Positions 51,692-61,805 of a DNA stretch of 64,000 bases are shown here, one piece after another. Both the position numbers and the translations under genes were made by a program. Where the stretch lies: assembly GCA_017470535.1 (NCBI GenBank), contig JAFUYP010000005.1, forward strand, positions 41,301-105,300. Direction: 5' to 3'. The stretch is from Ruminococcus sp. GTDB lineage: Bacteria > Bacillota > Clostridia > Oscillospirales > Ruminococcaceae. How positions within the stretch are numbered: position 1 is the first letter of the stretch; each line of letters starts with the position of its first letter. The notes under the pieces are model-generated. The model saw only the letters and a program-made list of their open reading frames with translations. It did no database searches and was not told the origin of the DNA.

Positions 51692-53080
51692 ATGGCTGAT
51701 AAAATGTGGGCAGGACGTTTCACAAAGGAAACGGACGAACGTGTAAATGATTTCAATTCATCTATAAAATTTGATGCAAGAATGTACAGGCAGGACATCG
51801 AAGGCTCTGTCGCTCATGCGACCATGCTCGGTGAATGCGGCATAATATCAAAAGAGGACAGCGAAAAGATAATCGACGGATTAAAGGGCATACTTGCTGA
51901 CATAGAAAGCGGAAAGCTGCAATTTGACCCGACTGCCGAAGATATACATATGTTCAACGAGGCGGAGCTTACCAGAAGGATAGGCGATGCAGGCAAAAGG
52001 CTGCACACCGCAAGATCGAGAAACGATCAGGTGGCGCTTGACATAAGAATGAACCTCAAAGTCGAGATAAGAGAGATAGAAGCGCTCACCCGTGAGCTTA
52101 TCGAAACGCTTTGCAGGATAGCGGGGAACAATCTTACGACGGTAATGCCCGGCTACACACATCTGCAAAGAGCGCAGCCGATAACATTTGCACATCACTT
52201 AATGGCATATGCACAGATGCTTTTAAGAGATCTCGGCAGACTTGAGGACACCTACAAAAGAACAAACATCATGCCGCTCGGCAGCGGTGCGCTCGCATCT
52301 ACTACCTACCCGATAAACAGACAGCGTGTATGCGAGCTGCTGGGGTTTGACGAGATAACGCAGAATTCTCTTGACGGCGTATCGGACAGAGATTTCTGCA
52401 TAGAGCTTGCGTCGGCGTTGTCGATACTTATGATGCACCTTTCAAGATTCTCGGAGGAGATAATAATGTGGTGCTCGTGGGAGTTCAAGTTCATAGAGCT
52501 TGATGATGCGTATGCAACAGGCTCATCTATCATGCCGCAGAAGAAAAATCCCGATGTGACAGAGCTTATAAGGGGCAAGACAGGCAGAGTTTACGGCGAC
52601 CTCAACACGCTGCTCGTTATGATGAAGGGAATTTCCCTTGCATACGACAAGGATATGCAGGAGGACAAGGAAGCTATATTTGATGCGATAGATACAGTAA
52701 AGCTGTGTCTGACTACATTTATCCCGATGCTGGGTACTATGACCGTTCTGCCGGAAAACATGAGAAACGCCGCAGCAAAGGGCTTTATAAATGCTACTGA
52801 CTGTGCAGACTATCTTGTAAAGAAGGGGCTGCCGTTCAGAGATGCCTACAAGATAACAGGCACGCTCGTGCATACCTGCATAGAAAAGGGTCTGACGCTT
52901 GAAACACTGCCTATCGAGGAATACAAGGCGTTATGTGATACATTTGATACAGATGTTTATGATGCTATCAGCTTAGAGACCTGCGTTATGCAGAGAAAGG
53001 CAGCAGGCGGCCCTGCTCCCGAGGCTGTAAAGGCTCAGATAGAGTATACTAAAAAGGCATTAAGTCAGTATGATAAATGA
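51692..53080 (+). CDS. argH: Argininosuccinate lyase
   Basis: 462 residues, normal length. Landmarks are MWAGRFTKETDERV, HTARSRNDQVALD, PGYTHLQRAQPITFAHH and the fumarase/ASL signature GSSIMPQKKNPDV. It splits argininosuccinate to arginine and fumarate, the last step. AAAGGAGAAGC precedes the ATG. The next gene starts inside its last codons (11-bp overlap). Confidence 0.97.
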   Translation: MADKMWAGRFTKETDERVNDFNSSIKFDARMYRQDIEGSVAHATMLGECGIISKEDSEKIIDGLKGILADIESGKLQFDPTAEDIHMFNEAELTRRIGDAGKRLHTARSRNDQVALDIRMNLKVEIREIEALTRELIETLCRIAGNNLTTVMPGYTHLQRAQPITFAHHLMAYAQMLLRDLGRLEDTYKRTNIMPLGSGALASTTYPINRQRVCELLGFDEITQNSLDGVSDRDFCIELASALSILMMHLSRFSEEIIMWCSWEFKFIELDDAYATGSSIMPQKKNPDVTELIRGKTGRVYGDLNTLLVMMKGISLAYDKDMQEDKEAIFDAIDTVKLCLTTFIPMLGTMTVLPENMRNAAAKGFINATDCADYLVKKGLPFRDAYKITGTLVHTCIEKGLTLETLPIEEYKALCDTFDTDVYDAISLETCVMQRKAAGGPAPEAVKAQIEYTKKALSQYDK

Positions 53081-53504
53081 CAGATACGAGCTGCCGGTAA
53101 AGGCAGGGCTTATGGCTTTATGGGCAGGCGGTGTGATAGGGCTATACTTTCTGAGTGAGCATTTCCCGAACCCGGTCGGGGCAAGGATATTTGCGTTTAT
53201 GCTCATCACCCCGGCGCTGACGCTGTGCGGCAGCTTTTACACGGCAAAGCTGTTCGGCACAAAATGGTATTACAAGGTGACGATGATAGTTTTGTCGGCG
53301 GCGATATATTTTCTGTCACCGCTCAGGCACGTTACGCCTAATCTTATAATAGTCACGGCGATATGCGTGATATTCGGCAGCGGCATAGGAGATGTTTTCT
53401 CGGGGCGTGAAAAGCAGATAAAGCAGGAGGAGGAAAAATACACCCCGATACTTCAGACACCTGCACCAAAGAATAAAAAGAAAGGGAAGAAAAAAAGAAA
53501 ATGA
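53070..53504 (+). CDS. Small uncharacterised membrane protein
   Basis: 144 residues. About four membrane segments (12-28, 37-53, 68-82, 90-108) are followed by a highly basic tail ending APKNKKKGKKKRK. It overlaps the end of argH by 11 bp and the start of argC by 4 bp (ATGA), so it is clearly a translated member of the operon. I do not recognise the family. A link to arginine metabolism is only positional. Confidence 0.78.
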   Translation: MINDRYELPVKAGLMALWAGGVIGLYFLSEHFPNPVGARIFAFMLITPALTLCGSFYTAKLFGTKWYYKVTMIVLSAAIYFLSPLRHVTPNLIIVTAICVIFGSGIGDVFSGREKQIKQEEEKYTPILQTPAPKNKKKGKKKRK

Positions 53505-54448
53505 AAACCAAGATATTCATTGACGGAAAAGAGGGTACTACGGGTCTTCAGATATTTGAGAGATTTGAAAAGAGAGATGACCTGGAGATACTTCTTATAG
53601 ATGAAGACAAGCGCAAGGATACTTCAGAGCGTGCAAGACTTATAAATGAAAGCGATATTACTTTCCTGTGTCTGCCTGATGCGGCGGCTAAGGAGGCGGT
53701 AGGTCTTGTTACAAATGACAAGGTAAGGATAATAGATGCGTCCACCGCTCACAGGACCGACCCGAAGTGGGACTACGGCTTCCCGGAGCTGTCGGCTTCT
53801 CACAGAGAGGCTATAAGAAACTCAAAGAGAGTCGCAAACCCCGGGTGCTATGCAAGCGGCTTTATAAGCCTTGTATATCCGCTTGTAAAGGCAGGTATCT
53901 TAGGTGAGGATTATCCGCTGACGGCACACGCAGTTTCGGGTTACAGCGGCGGCGGCAAAAAGATGATAGCCGCAGTTGAGGGCGAAAACAAAACAAGAGA
54001 GATGTTCTCACCACGTCAGTATGCACTCACGCAGGCACACAAGCATCTGCCTGAGATGCAGACTGTATGCGGTCTTAAATACAAGCCGATGTTCAACCCC
54101 ATAGTTGATGATTATTATGCAGGCATGGTGGTGTCGGTCCCGCTCATAACGAGAGCGCTTGCCAAGAAATGCACGCCTGCTGATATACATGAGATACTGA
54201 GCGAGCATTATCAGGGTCAGCATTTTGTAAAGGTGATGGAGCTTTTTGGCACTGATACTCTGCCGGACGGGTTCCTTGCTGCAAATACGCTTGAGGGGAC
54301 AAATGATATGCAGCTGTTCGTATTCGGAAATGACGAGCAGATACTTCTATGCTCACGCCTTGACAACTTAGGCAAGGGTGCGAGCGGCGCTGCTGTACAG
54401 AATATGAACATAATGCTCGGTATAAGTGAGGCAGAAGGACTTGAATAA
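53501..54448 (+). CDS. argC: N-acetyl-gamma-glutamyl-phosphate reductase (short type)
   Basis: 315 residues, the length of the shorter ArgC subtype (common form is about 345). The N-terminal NADP site is IFIDGKEGTTGLQIFERF. The catalytic Cys is in ANPGCYASGFISLVYPL, and HAVSGYSGGGKK and HKHLPEMQ follow. It reduces N-acetylglutamyl phosphate to the semialdehyde, the third step. The ATG overlaps the stop of the upstream membrane protein gene. Confidence 0.95.
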   Translation: MKTKIFIDGKEGTTGLQIFERFEKRDDLEILLIDEDKRKDTSERARLINESDITFLCLPDAAAKEAVGLVTNDKVRIIDASTAHRTDPKWDYGFPELSASHREAIRNSKRVANPGCYASGFISLVYPLVKAGILGEDYPLTAHAVSGYSGGGKKMIAAVEGENKTREMFSPRQYALTQAHKHLPEMQTVCGLKYKPMFNPIVDDYYAGMVVSVPLITRALAKKCTPADIHEILSEHYQGQHFVKVMELFGTDTLPDGFLAANTLEGTNDMQLFVFGNDEQILLCSRLDNLGKGASGAAVQNMNIMLGISEAEGLE

Positions 54449-55745
54449 AAAAATTATAACGCTTATACTTTGTATGCTGCCGATAATGCTTACCGCCTGC
54501 GGTAATACTCCCGGAAAGCTCGAGCCGCTGTCATCACAGGACAGCACGGCTGCAACTACCACCGTCGCTCAGTCGGAGAGCGAGAGCGAGACTACGACCA
54601 AGGCAGATGAAAGCTCACGGGAAGAATCGACTGCTGCAAAGAAGAAAAAAAACAAGAAAAAGACCGACGACACCGACAAGGACGCTGAAAAGTCAAGGGC
54701 GCAGGAGGTGTTTGAAAGTCTGACGCTTGATGAAAAGATAGGGCAGCTGTTCATAGTTGACCCCGAAACGCTCAACGGCACGGTGGACGAATACGAGCTG
54801 GCAACCGGATTCAATGATTCGATTGGAAACAATATGAAAGCCTACCCTGTCGGCGGTATAATACATTTTGCTGACAACATCATCGACCCGGATCAGATAC
54901 AGAAATTCAACAGCGGTCTGCAAAAGGCTTCAAAAGTACCGCTGATGATAGCTGTTGACGAGGAGGGCGGCACTATCACAAGAATAGCGTCAAATGACAG
55001 CTTTGATGTGAAAGAGTTTCCTGATATGTACGAGATAGGGGCGACAGGCGATACCGCAAATGCCGAAGAGGTCGGTGAAACGATAGGTGCGTATCTCAAA
55101 GACTACGGATTCAATGTGGACTTTGCACCTGTTTCGGATGTATTTACCAATCCCGACAATACCGTTATCGGTAAGAGAGCCTTCTCATCTGATGCTAAAA
55201 CGGCTGCTCAAATGGTATCCGCCTGCATAGAGGGCTTCCACAAGAGCGGCATGATATGCACGATAAAGCACTTCCCCGGTCACGGCGACACAGACGCTGA
55301 TTCGCATTTAGGGTATGTGAGCGTTTCAAAGACATGGGACGAGCTGAAAGAATGCGAGCTGATACCGTTTATAGAGAACAAGGACAGCACAGATATGATA
55401 ATGGCAGCTCACATCACTCTGCCGAACATCACAGGCGAGGAGCTGCCGGCAACGCTTTCAAAGGACATCATCACTGACAAGCTGAGAAACGAGATAGGCT
55501 ATGACGGCGTTATCATAACAGACTCTATGAAAATGGGTGCTATATCGACCGAATACGAGTCGGGAGATGCGACTGTAAAGGCACTTTTGGCAGGTGTTGA
55601 CATAATACTTATGCCGGCATCGCTGAGTGAGAGCTTTGAGGCTGTAAAGGCAGCCCTTGACAACGGTACGCTCGATGAAGAAAGAATAGACGAAAGCGTT
55701 ATGAGGATACTCAGATTAAAGGAAAAATACGGAATACTGAAATAA
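54426..55745 (+). CDS. Glycoside hydrolase family 3 lipoprotein (NagZ-like)
   Basis: 439 residues from a GTG at 54426; a TTG at 54441 is possible but has its purine tract only 1-2 nt away. The lipoprotein signal ends IMLTAC. A Ser/Thr/Lys linker (about 27-90) leads to a GH3 N-domain: AVDEEGGTITRIAS, the NagZ-type motif KHFPGHGDTDADSHLG with the His-Asp acid/base dyad, and nucleophile Asp in GVIITDSMKMGAI. NagZ-like enzymes release beta-N-acetylglucosamine from muropeptides. A lipoprotein form acts outside the cell. It overlaps the end of argC by 23 bp and precedes argJ. Confidence 0.88.
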   Translation: MRQKDLNKKIITLILCMLPIMLTACGNTPGKLEPLSSQDSTAATTTVAQSESESETTTKADESSREESTAAKKKKNKKKTDDTDKDAEKSRAQEVFESLTLDEKIGQLFIVDPETLNGTVDEYELATGFNDSIGNNMKAYPVGGIIHFADNIIDPDQIQKFNSGLQKASKVPLMIAVDEEGGTITRIASNDSFDVKEFPDMYEIGATGDTANAEEVGETIGAYLKDYGFNVDFAPVSDVFTNPDNTVIGKRAFSSDAKTAAQMVSACIEGFHKSGMICTIKHFPGHGDTDADSHLGYVSVSKTWDELKECELIPFIENKDSTDMIMAAHITLPNITGEELPATLSKDIITDKLRNEIGYDGVIITDSMKMGAISTEYESGDATVKALLAGVDIILMPASLSESFEAVKAALDNGTLDEERIDESVMRILRLKEKYGILK

Positions 55746-55758
55746 AGGAATGAATAAA

Positions 55759-57042
55759 ATGAAAGAAATAACTAAGGCGGTTTTTGAGGGCTATACCTAT
55801 GTTGAGGGCGGCGTGTGTGCGGCAAAGGGCTTCAAGGCGAGCGGCACATACTGCGGCATCAAGGCAAGCGAGATCCCCGACGGAAACGAAAGCCCGATAA
55901 AAGCCAAGAATGACATAGGAATGGTGGTGTCTGACACCTTATGCACGGTGGCGGCTGTTTACACACAGAACAAGGTCAAGGGCGCACCGATAACAGTTAC
56001 TAAGAATAATCTCACTAAAACAGGCGGCAAGGCAAGAGCAATAATAGTCAACTCCAAAAACGCCAACACCTGCAACGCAGACGGCGAGCAGAAGGCTGAA
56101 AGAATGTGTCAGCTTACAGCGGACGCTCTCGGCATAAGTCCCGAGGAGGTCATAGTCGCATCGACCGGCGTTATAGGACAGGTACTGCCGATAGAGCCTG
56201 TTGAAAGGGCTGTTCCGGTACTGGTAAAGGAGCTTGCCTATGACGGGAACGTTCAGGCGGCAACTGCTATAATGACTACCGACACTGTTAAAAAAGAGAT
56301 AGCCGTAGAGTTTGAGATAGACGGTACTAAATACCGCTTAGGCGGCATGGGCAAGGGCAGCGGAATGATACACCCGAACATGGCGACCACGCTCAATTTC
56401 TACACGACAGACTGCAAGGTGAGCGCTGATGCTTTACAGGCAGCACTCAGCGAGGTAGTAAATGTAACATACAACTGTCTGTCAGTTGACGGCGACCAGT
56501 CAACTAACGACATGGTATGCGTGCTTGCAAACGGCGAAGCAGGCGGAAATGAGATAGTGACAGGCACCAAAGAGTTTGAGGTGTTCAAAAAAGCGCTTTA
56601 CATAGCTATGCTGCACATTACCAAAATGCTCGCAAAGGACGGCGAGGGAGCTACAAAGCTGATAGAGTGCAGGGTAACAGGCGCACCCGATCATGAAACA
56701 GCGAAGATCATCGCAAAGAGCGTTATCCGCTCGCCGCTCGTAAAGTGCGCTATGTACGGCGCTGACGCAAACTGCGGACGTATAATGTGCGCTATGGGCT
56801 ATGCTGAAACAGACTGCGATGTCACAAAGGCAGATGTTTACTACATCTCAAAGGCAGGAAAGATACTTGTCTGCGAGAACGGTCTTGGCTTGCAGTTTGA
56901 TGAGGATCTTGCAAAGGCTATTCTCTCCGAGGAGGATATAACGATACTTGCACAGCTCAAACAGGGCAGCAGCGAGGCTACCGCATGGGGCTGCGATATG
57001 ACATATGATTACGTCAAGATCAACGGAGATTACAGGAGTTAA
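55759..57042 (+). CDS. argJ: Bifunctional glutamate N-acetyltransferase / ornithine acetyltransferase
   Basis: 427 residues from the ATG at 55759 (AAAGGA 9 nt upstream; the ATG at 55750 is too close). Autocleavage occurs in KGSGMIHPNMATTLNF, before the catalytic Thr. The other block is NSKNANTCNADGEQKAERMCQ. It transfers acetyl from N-acetylornithine to glutamate and, in bifunctional types, from acetyl-CoA. No argA/argE gene is present, which fits the cyclic pathway. Bifunctionality is inferred. Confidence 0.96.
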   Translation: MKEITKAVFEGYTYVEGGVCAAKGFKASGTYCGIKASEIPDGNESPIKAKNDIGMVVSDTLCTVAAVYTQNKVKGAPITVTKNNLTKTGGKARAIIVNSKNANTCNADGEQKAERMCQLTADALGISPEEVIVASTGVIGQVLPIEPVERAVPVLVKELAYDGNVQAATAIMTTDTVKKEIAVEFEIDGTKYRLGGMGKGSGMIHPNMATTLNFYTTDCKVSADALQAALSEVVNVTYNCLSVDGDQSTNDMVCVLANGEAGGNEIVTGTKEFEVFKKALYIAMLHITKMLAKDGEGATKLIECRVTGAPDHETAKIIAKSVIRSPLVKCAMYGADANCGRIMCAMGYAETDCDVTKADVYYISKAGKILVCENGLGLQFDEDLAKAILSEEDITILAQLKQGSSEATAWGCDMTYDYVKINGDYRS

Positions 57043-57056
57043 AGGAAGTAATAAAA

Positions 57057-57914
57057 ATGCACATAGAAAACAGTATAAGAAGCCAGATACTCATTGACGC
57101 TCTGCCGTACATACAGAAATACCATGACAAGATAGTCGTTGTAAAATACGGCGGCAACGCTATGACTAACAATGAGCTGAAGGAAGCAGTCATGAGCGAC
57201 ATCGTACTTTTAAACGAGGTGGGCATCAAAGTAGTGCTCGTTCACGGCGGCGGTCCTGAGATAAGTGCTATGCTCAAGCGTGTAGGCATTGAGTCGAGAT
57301 TTATCAACGGGCTCAGATACACAGATGAGCAGACTATCGACATTGTTAAAATGGTGCTTAGCGGCAAGGTCAACAAGGAGCTTGTTTCGGCATTGCAGCT
57401 GCACGGCGGCAAGGCGCTCGGGCTTTGCGGATGCGACGGCGGCATGATAATGGCTCAGAGGCTGCAAAGCGAGGTGGATCTCGGCTACGTCGGCGAGATA
57501 AAGAAGATTACCACCAAGCCGATACTTGATGCATTAAACGGCGGATATGTACCGATAATCGCAACAGTCGGCACGAGCGAGACAGGTCAGGCGTACAACA
57601 TAAACGCCGACACCGCTGCTGCAAGGATAGCAAGCTGTCTGCGTGCTGAAAAGCTGATACTTATGACTGACATCAAGGGTCTGTTAAAGGACAAGGACGA
57701 TGATTCGACGCTCATACCGCAGGTTAATGTTTCGGAGGTGCCGTACCTTAAAAGCACAGGCATCATAAGCGGCGGCATGATACCCAAGATAGAATGCTGC
57801 GTTGAGGCTGTCAGACGTGGGGTAAAGAGAACGTCGATAATCGACGGAAGAGTCCCCCACTCTATACTTATAGAGCTGCTTACCAATGAAGGCATAGGCA
57901 CACAGTTCTCCTGA
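57057..57914 (+). CDS. argB: Acetylglutamate kinase
   Basis: 285 residues. Motifs are VVKYGGNAM (phosphate site), VLVHGGGPEISAMLKRVGI, GLCGCDGGMI and NINADTAAARIASCL. It phosphorylates N-acetylglutamate, the second and usually feedback-controlled step. The N-terminal helix MHIENSIRSQILIDALPYI matches the arginine-sensitive form, so inhibition by arginine is likely. AAAGGAAG precedes the ATG. Confidence 0.96.
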   Translation: MHIENSIRSQILIDALPYIQKYHDKIVVVKYGGNAMTNNELKEAVMSDIVLLNEVGIKVVLVHGGGPEISAMLKRVGIESRFINGLRYTDEQTIDIVKMVLSGKVNKELVSALQLHGGKALGLCGCDGGMIMAQRLQSEVDLGYVGEIKKITTKPILDALNGGYVPIIATVGTSETGQAYNINADTAAARIASCLRAEKLILMTDIKGLLKDKDDDSTLIPQVNVSEVPYLKSTGIISGGMIPKIECCVEAVRRGVKRTSIIDGRVPHSILIELLTNEGIGTQFS

Positions 57915-57915
57915 T

Positions 57916-58416
57916 ATGCAGGAAAAGATACTTTGCCAGACGAGCAGCAGGTACACATCGGCATCACAGTACATTATATCTGTCGGTAGTGTATATTCAA
58001 GGAAAAACAGGGTATTCCCGGCAGCGGCGATAACACTTATACTTTACTGCGGTGCAATGCTGTTTTTGCCGATAGCTTTCAGGCTCAAAGCAAAGGTACT
58101 GATAGTGCTTGTGTTTATAACCGTTTATTCAAAGGTGCTTTCATATCTGACGGCGGCGATACAGTTTTTTAAAAACAAAGCGGAGATACTTTCCTCCCCC
58201 GGGACACTGATATTATATCAGAGCTATATGACCGAATACTGTGCCGGATGTGAGAACACTGTCCGCTACACACAGATAAAAGAAATAATGACTACAAAGC
58301 ACGCCCTTGCTTTATTTACAGAGGATATGGCGGTGTTCATACCGATAAAGGGAGCCTATGACAAAAAGGCCCGGGAGATACTCGCTATCCTCCATGATAA
58401 CGGGGCAGGCAAATGA
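57916..58416 (+). CDS. YcxB-like small membrane protein
   Basis: 166 residues. Two membrane segments (about 34-51 and 59-75) precede a C-terminal soluble domain that contains LILYQSYMTEYCAGCENTVRYTQIKE and MAVFIPIKGAYDKKAREILAI. This resembles the YcxB C-terminal domain, whose function is unknown. The ATG is one base after the argB stop. Its last bases overlap the ATG-rich leader of argD, so it is embedded in the arginine operon. Confidence 0.75.
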   Translation: MQEKILCQTSSRYTSASQYIISVGSVYSRKNRVFPAAAITLILYCGAMLFLPIAFRLKAKVLIVLVFITVYSKVLSYLTAAIQFFKNKAEILSSPGTLILYQSYMTEYCAGCENTVRYTQIKEIMTTKHALALFTEDMAVFIPIKGAYDKKAREILAILHDNGAGK

Positions 58417-58430
58417 AAGGAATGATAAAA

Positions 58431-59618
58431 ATGTCAACGATAGAAAAATTTAATGAACACATAATGCCGTCATACGGCAGGTTCGATGTTGTTATGGAGT
58501 CGGGCGAGGCACGGACTGCTACTGATGAAAACGGCAAGACATACATTGACTTCGGGTCGGGCATCGGCACAAACTCGTTAGGCTTCTGCAACGAAAAATG
58601 GGTGGACGCTGTATGCTCTCAGGTAAAGACGATACAGCACACATCGAATTACTACTACACAAAGGTACAGGCAGACTTTGCAGCCACTCTTTGTGAGGCA
58701 ACAGGGTACAGCAAGATGTTTTTCGGCAATTCCGGCGCTGAGGCTAACGAATGTGCGATAAAGGTCGCAAGGAAATACAGCTTTGACAAGTACGGAAAAG
58801 ATGCACAGCGCAATGTGATAATCACACTTGTTAATTCCTTCCACGGAAGGACGTTAGCTACGCTCTCGGCAACAGGGCAGGAGGTTTTCCACAACTACTT
58901 CTTCCCGTTCGTAGAAGGGTTTGTAAATGTCAAAGCAAACGACATAGCCGATCTTGACGAAAAGCTCGCTCAGTACAAGGGCAGGGTATGCGCTGTGATG
59001 TTTGAGATAGTTCAGGGCGAGGGCGGCGTTATAGCGCTTGAACAGGAATTTGTAAAGGCTATCTTCGACAGGTGCGAAAAGGAGGACATTCTCACTATCT
59101 GTGATGAGGTGCAGACAGGTGTAGGCAGGACGGGTACTTTCTTAGCGTCCGAGCAGTACGGTGTCAAGCCTGACATCACAACACTTGCAAAGGGTCTTGC
59201 AGGCGGTATACCGATAGGCGTTTGTCTTGCGAATGAGAAGTGCTGCGACGTGCTTACAAAGGGCACTCACGGCTCGACCTTCGGCGGAAACCCTATCTGC
59301 TGTGCAGGCGGCAATGCAGTACTTGAAACGGTGCTTGCTGACGGTTTCCTTGACACTGTGGCTCAGAAGGGCTATTACATCTGGCAGAAGCTGATAGACC
59401 ACCCGGAGGTAGCAGGTGTGAGCGGCTTAGGGCTTATGATAGGCATATCATTTAAAACCAAAAAGGCTGCCGATGTATGCAAGGCGTGTCTTGATAACGG
59501 GCTGCTGGTACTCACTGCAAAGGAAAAGCTGAGGTTCCTGCCGCCGCTTACGATAACATACGAAGAGATAGACAAGGGTCTTGAGATACTTATGAAAGTT
59601 TTAGAAGAAAAGGAGTAA
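58431..59618 (+). CDS. argD: Acetylornithine aminotransferase
   Basis: 395 residues from the ATG at 58431 (AAAGGA 9 nt upstream; the ATG at 58413 has none). It is a fold-type I PLP enzyme: FGNSGAEANECAIKVARKY, ICDEVQTGVGRTG and the PLP Lys in ITTLAKGLAGGIPIG. It transaminates N-acetylglutamate semialdehyde with glutamate to N-acetylornithine, step four. Confidence 0.96.
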   Translation: MSTIEKFNEHIMPSYGRFDVVMESGEARTATDENGKTYIDFGSGIGTNSLGFCNEKWVDAVCSQVKTIQHTSNYYYTKVQADFAATLCEATGYSKMFFGNSGAEANECAIKVARKYSFDKYGKDAQRNVIITLVNSFHGRTLATLSATGQEVFHNYFFPFVEGFVNVKANDIADLDEKLAQYKGRVCAVMFEIVQGEGGVIALEQEFVKAIFDRCEKEDILTICDEVQTGVGRTGTFLASEQYGVKPDITTLAKGLAGGIPIGVCLANEKCCDVLTKGTHGSTFGGNPICCAGGNAVLETVLADGFLDTVAQKGYYIWQKLIDHPEVAGVSGLGLMIGISFKTKKAADVCKACLDNGLLVLTAKEKLRFLPPLTITYEEIDKGLEILMKVLEEKE

Positions 59619-59622
59619 CATT

Positions 59623-60552
59623 ATGGATCATCTGCTTAAAATGCTCGACCTCTCAAAAGAGGATATAACCGAGATACTCAATCTTGCCGATCAGCTCAAA
59701 TACGAGAACAAGAACGGCATAAAGCACCACCTTTTAAAGGGCAAGACGCTGGGTATGATATTCCAGAAGTCATCGACCCGTACAAGGGTATCATTTGAAA
59801 CAGGTATGTACCAGTTAGGCGGTCAGGCGCTGTTTCTTTCAAACCGTGATCTTCAGATAGGCAGGGGCGAGCCTGTACAGGACACTGCCCGTGTCCTCTC
59901 ACGCTATCTTGACGGCATCATGATAAGGACGTTTGAACAGCAGGAGGTAGACGACCTTGCAAAATACGGCTCTATACCGATAATAAACGGTCTTACCGAT
60001 TTCTGTCACCCCTGTCAGGTGCTTGCCGATCTTATGACGATAAGGGAGTTCAAGGGGCGCTTTGAAGGGCTTAAAATGTGCTACATAGGCGACGGCAACA
60101 ACATGGCTAATTCACTCATAGTCGGCGGTCTTAAAGTCGGCATGGAGGTAAGCGTTGCGTGTCCTGACGATTATCAGCCGGACGCCAAGGCGCTTGAATT
60201 TGCAAAGGAGTACGGCGACAAGTTCAGCATGACGAATATCCCTCTTGAAGCTGCAAAGGACGCTGATGTACTGTTTACCGATGTATGGACATCTATGGGC
60301 GAGGAAGCTGAGACCGAAAAGAGGAAGGTGGCATTTGCAGGCTATCAGATAAATGACGAGATAATGGCTGCTGCAAAGCCCGATGCAATGGTACAGCACT
60401 GTCTGCCGGCGCACCGTGAGGAGGAGATCACCGAAAAGGTCTTTGAGGCTCATGCAAATGAGATCTTTGAAGAGGCTGAGAACCGTCTGCACGCTCAGAA
60501 GGCTGTTATGGTCATGGTAATGGGCGGCAAAGCATCAGACGAGGACGACTGA
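59623..60552 (+). CDS. argF: Ornithine carbamoyltransferase
   Basis: 309 residues. The carbamoyl phosphate site is KSSTRTRVSFETGM, then FCHPCQVLADLMT and the ornithine-binding HCLPAHREEEIT. It makes citrulline from ornithine and carbamoyl phosphate. AAAGGAGTAACATT precedes the ATG. It ends the arginine cluster, four bases after argD. The biosynthetic form fits the context better than the catabolic ArcB. Confidence 0.96.
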   Translation: MDHLLKMLDLSKEDITEILNLADQLKYENKNGIKHHLLKGKTLGMIFQKSSTRTRVSFETGMYQLGGQALFLSNRDLQIGRGEPVQDTARVLSRYLDGIMIRTFEQQEVDDLAKYGSIPIINGLTDFCHPCQVLADLMTIREFKGRFEGLKMCYIGDGNNMANSLIVGGLKVGMEVSVACPDDYQPDAKALEFAKEYGDKFSMTNIPLEAAKDADVLFTDVWTSMGEEAETEKRKVAFAGYQINDEIMAAAKPDAMVQHCLPAHREEEITEKVFEAHANEIFEEAENRLHAQKAVMVMVMGGKASDEDD

Positions 60553-60592
60553 TCCGGGTAACAGTTACGGCGCATAGCACCGATGATATAAA

Positions 60593-60635
60593 AAAACACC
60601 GCACAGGAGATACCCTTCTCCTTGTGCGGTGTTTT
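60593..60635. terminator. Bidirectional terminator between argF and dnaJ
   Basis: Long stem AAAACACCGCACA-GGAGA / TCTCC-TTGTGCGGTGTTTT with T runs on both strands. It serves two convergent transcripts. Confidence 0.88.
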
Positions 60636-60637
60636 GT

Positions 60638-61783
60638 TTACTTGAATTTTTCTTTGAGCTTATCAAAGAATGACTGGCGCTTCTGGTAGTTCTTATTTTC
60701 AAGCGACTGCTCGAAATCCTTGAGCGCCTGTTTCTGATCCTTTGTAAGGTTTTTCGGTATCTCGACTGAGACCTTGACGTAGTGATCTCCCCTGTCGTTG
60801 CGGTTGACCTTCTTGATACCCTTGCCACGCAGACGGAATATCGTGCCCACCTGTGTGCCCTCGGGGACTTTATACTTGACCTTGCCGTCTATCGTAGGTA
60901 CTGTTATCTCGTCGCCAAGTACAGCCTGACCGTAGGTGAGCGGTATCTCCGTCCACACATCATACCCGTCACGCTCAAATATTGCATCGGGGCGCACTGT
61001 TACGTTTATATACAAGTCGCCGTTCTGTCCACCGTTTGCACCGCAGTTACCGCCGCCGCCGACACGCAGGTTCTGCCCGTCATCTATACCGGCAGGGATA
61101 TTCACCTCACGCTCCTCGGTTTTTCTGACGATGCCCTTGCCGCTGCACTTTTTGCACGGGTTATCAACTATCTTGCCCTTACCGCCGCAGCGTGAGCATT
61201 TGACTGTCTGTCTTACCATACCGAAGATAGACTGCTGGGATATGTTGACCGTACCCTTACCGCCGCAGTCGGGGCAGGTCTTGGCTGACGAGCCTGCTGC
61301 CGCACCGCTGCCGTTACAGTCGGGGCATTTACAGTTTCTTGTGACCTTGATAGTCTTTGATGTACCCTTGCACGCCTCCATAAAGCTGATGACTGTGCTC
61401 ACCTCAATATCCGAGCCTCTTCTCGGGGCGTTGGGGTTGGAGCGTGAGCCGCCGCCGAATGCTCCGAAAATCGAATCAAATATATCGCCCATATCGCCGA
61501 AGCCGCCAAAGCCGCCGTCGAAGCCGCCGCCCTGACCTGCACCGTAGTTCGGGTCTACACCTGCAAAGCCGAACTGGTCGTACTTGGCTTTTTTGCTCGG
61601 GTCGCTTAGCACCTCATAGGCTTCATTTACCTCTTTGAATTTAGCTTCTGCGTCCTTATCATCGGGGTGCAGATCGGGGTGGTACTGCTTGGCGAGCTTT
61701 CTGAACGCCTTCTTTATCTCGTCGTCCGACGCACCCTTTGATACGCCCAGCACCTCATAATAATCTCTTTTGTTCTCTGCCAT
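60638..61783 (-). CDS. dnaJ: Chaperone DnaJ
   Basis: 381 residues, full-length type A. The J domain (about 1-70) has the HPD motif in [12 protein letters not shown] Gly/Phe-rich linker follows (about 75-115). Four zinc motifs are [26 protein letters not shown] and CKKCSGKG. The C-terminal substrate domain ends EKFK. It stimulates DnaK ATPase and delivers clients. GAGGAATT precedes the ATG. It follows a small membrane protein gene that separates it from dnaK. Confidence 0.97.
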   Translation of the reverse strand: MAENKRDYYEVLGVSKGASDDEIKKAFRKLAKQYHPDLHPDDKDAEAKFKEVNEAYEVLSDPSKKAKYDQFGFAGVDPNYGAGQGGGFDGGFGGFGDMGDIFDSIFGAFGGGSRSNPNAPRRGSDIEVSTVISFMEACKGTSKTIKVTRNCKCPDCNGSGAAAGSSAKTCPDCGGKGTVNISQQSIFGMVRQTVKCSRCGGKGKIVDNPCKKCSGKGIVRKTEEREVNIPAGIDDGQNLRVGGGGNCGANGGQNGDLYINVTVRPDAIFERDGYDVWTEIPLTYGQAVLGDEITVPTIDGKVKYKVPEGTQVGTIFRLRGKGIKKVNRNDRGDHYVKVSVEIPKNLTKDQKQALKDFEQSLENKNYQKRQSFFDKLKEKFK

Positions 61784-61805
61784 AATTCCTCACTTCCGAA
61801 ACGTA

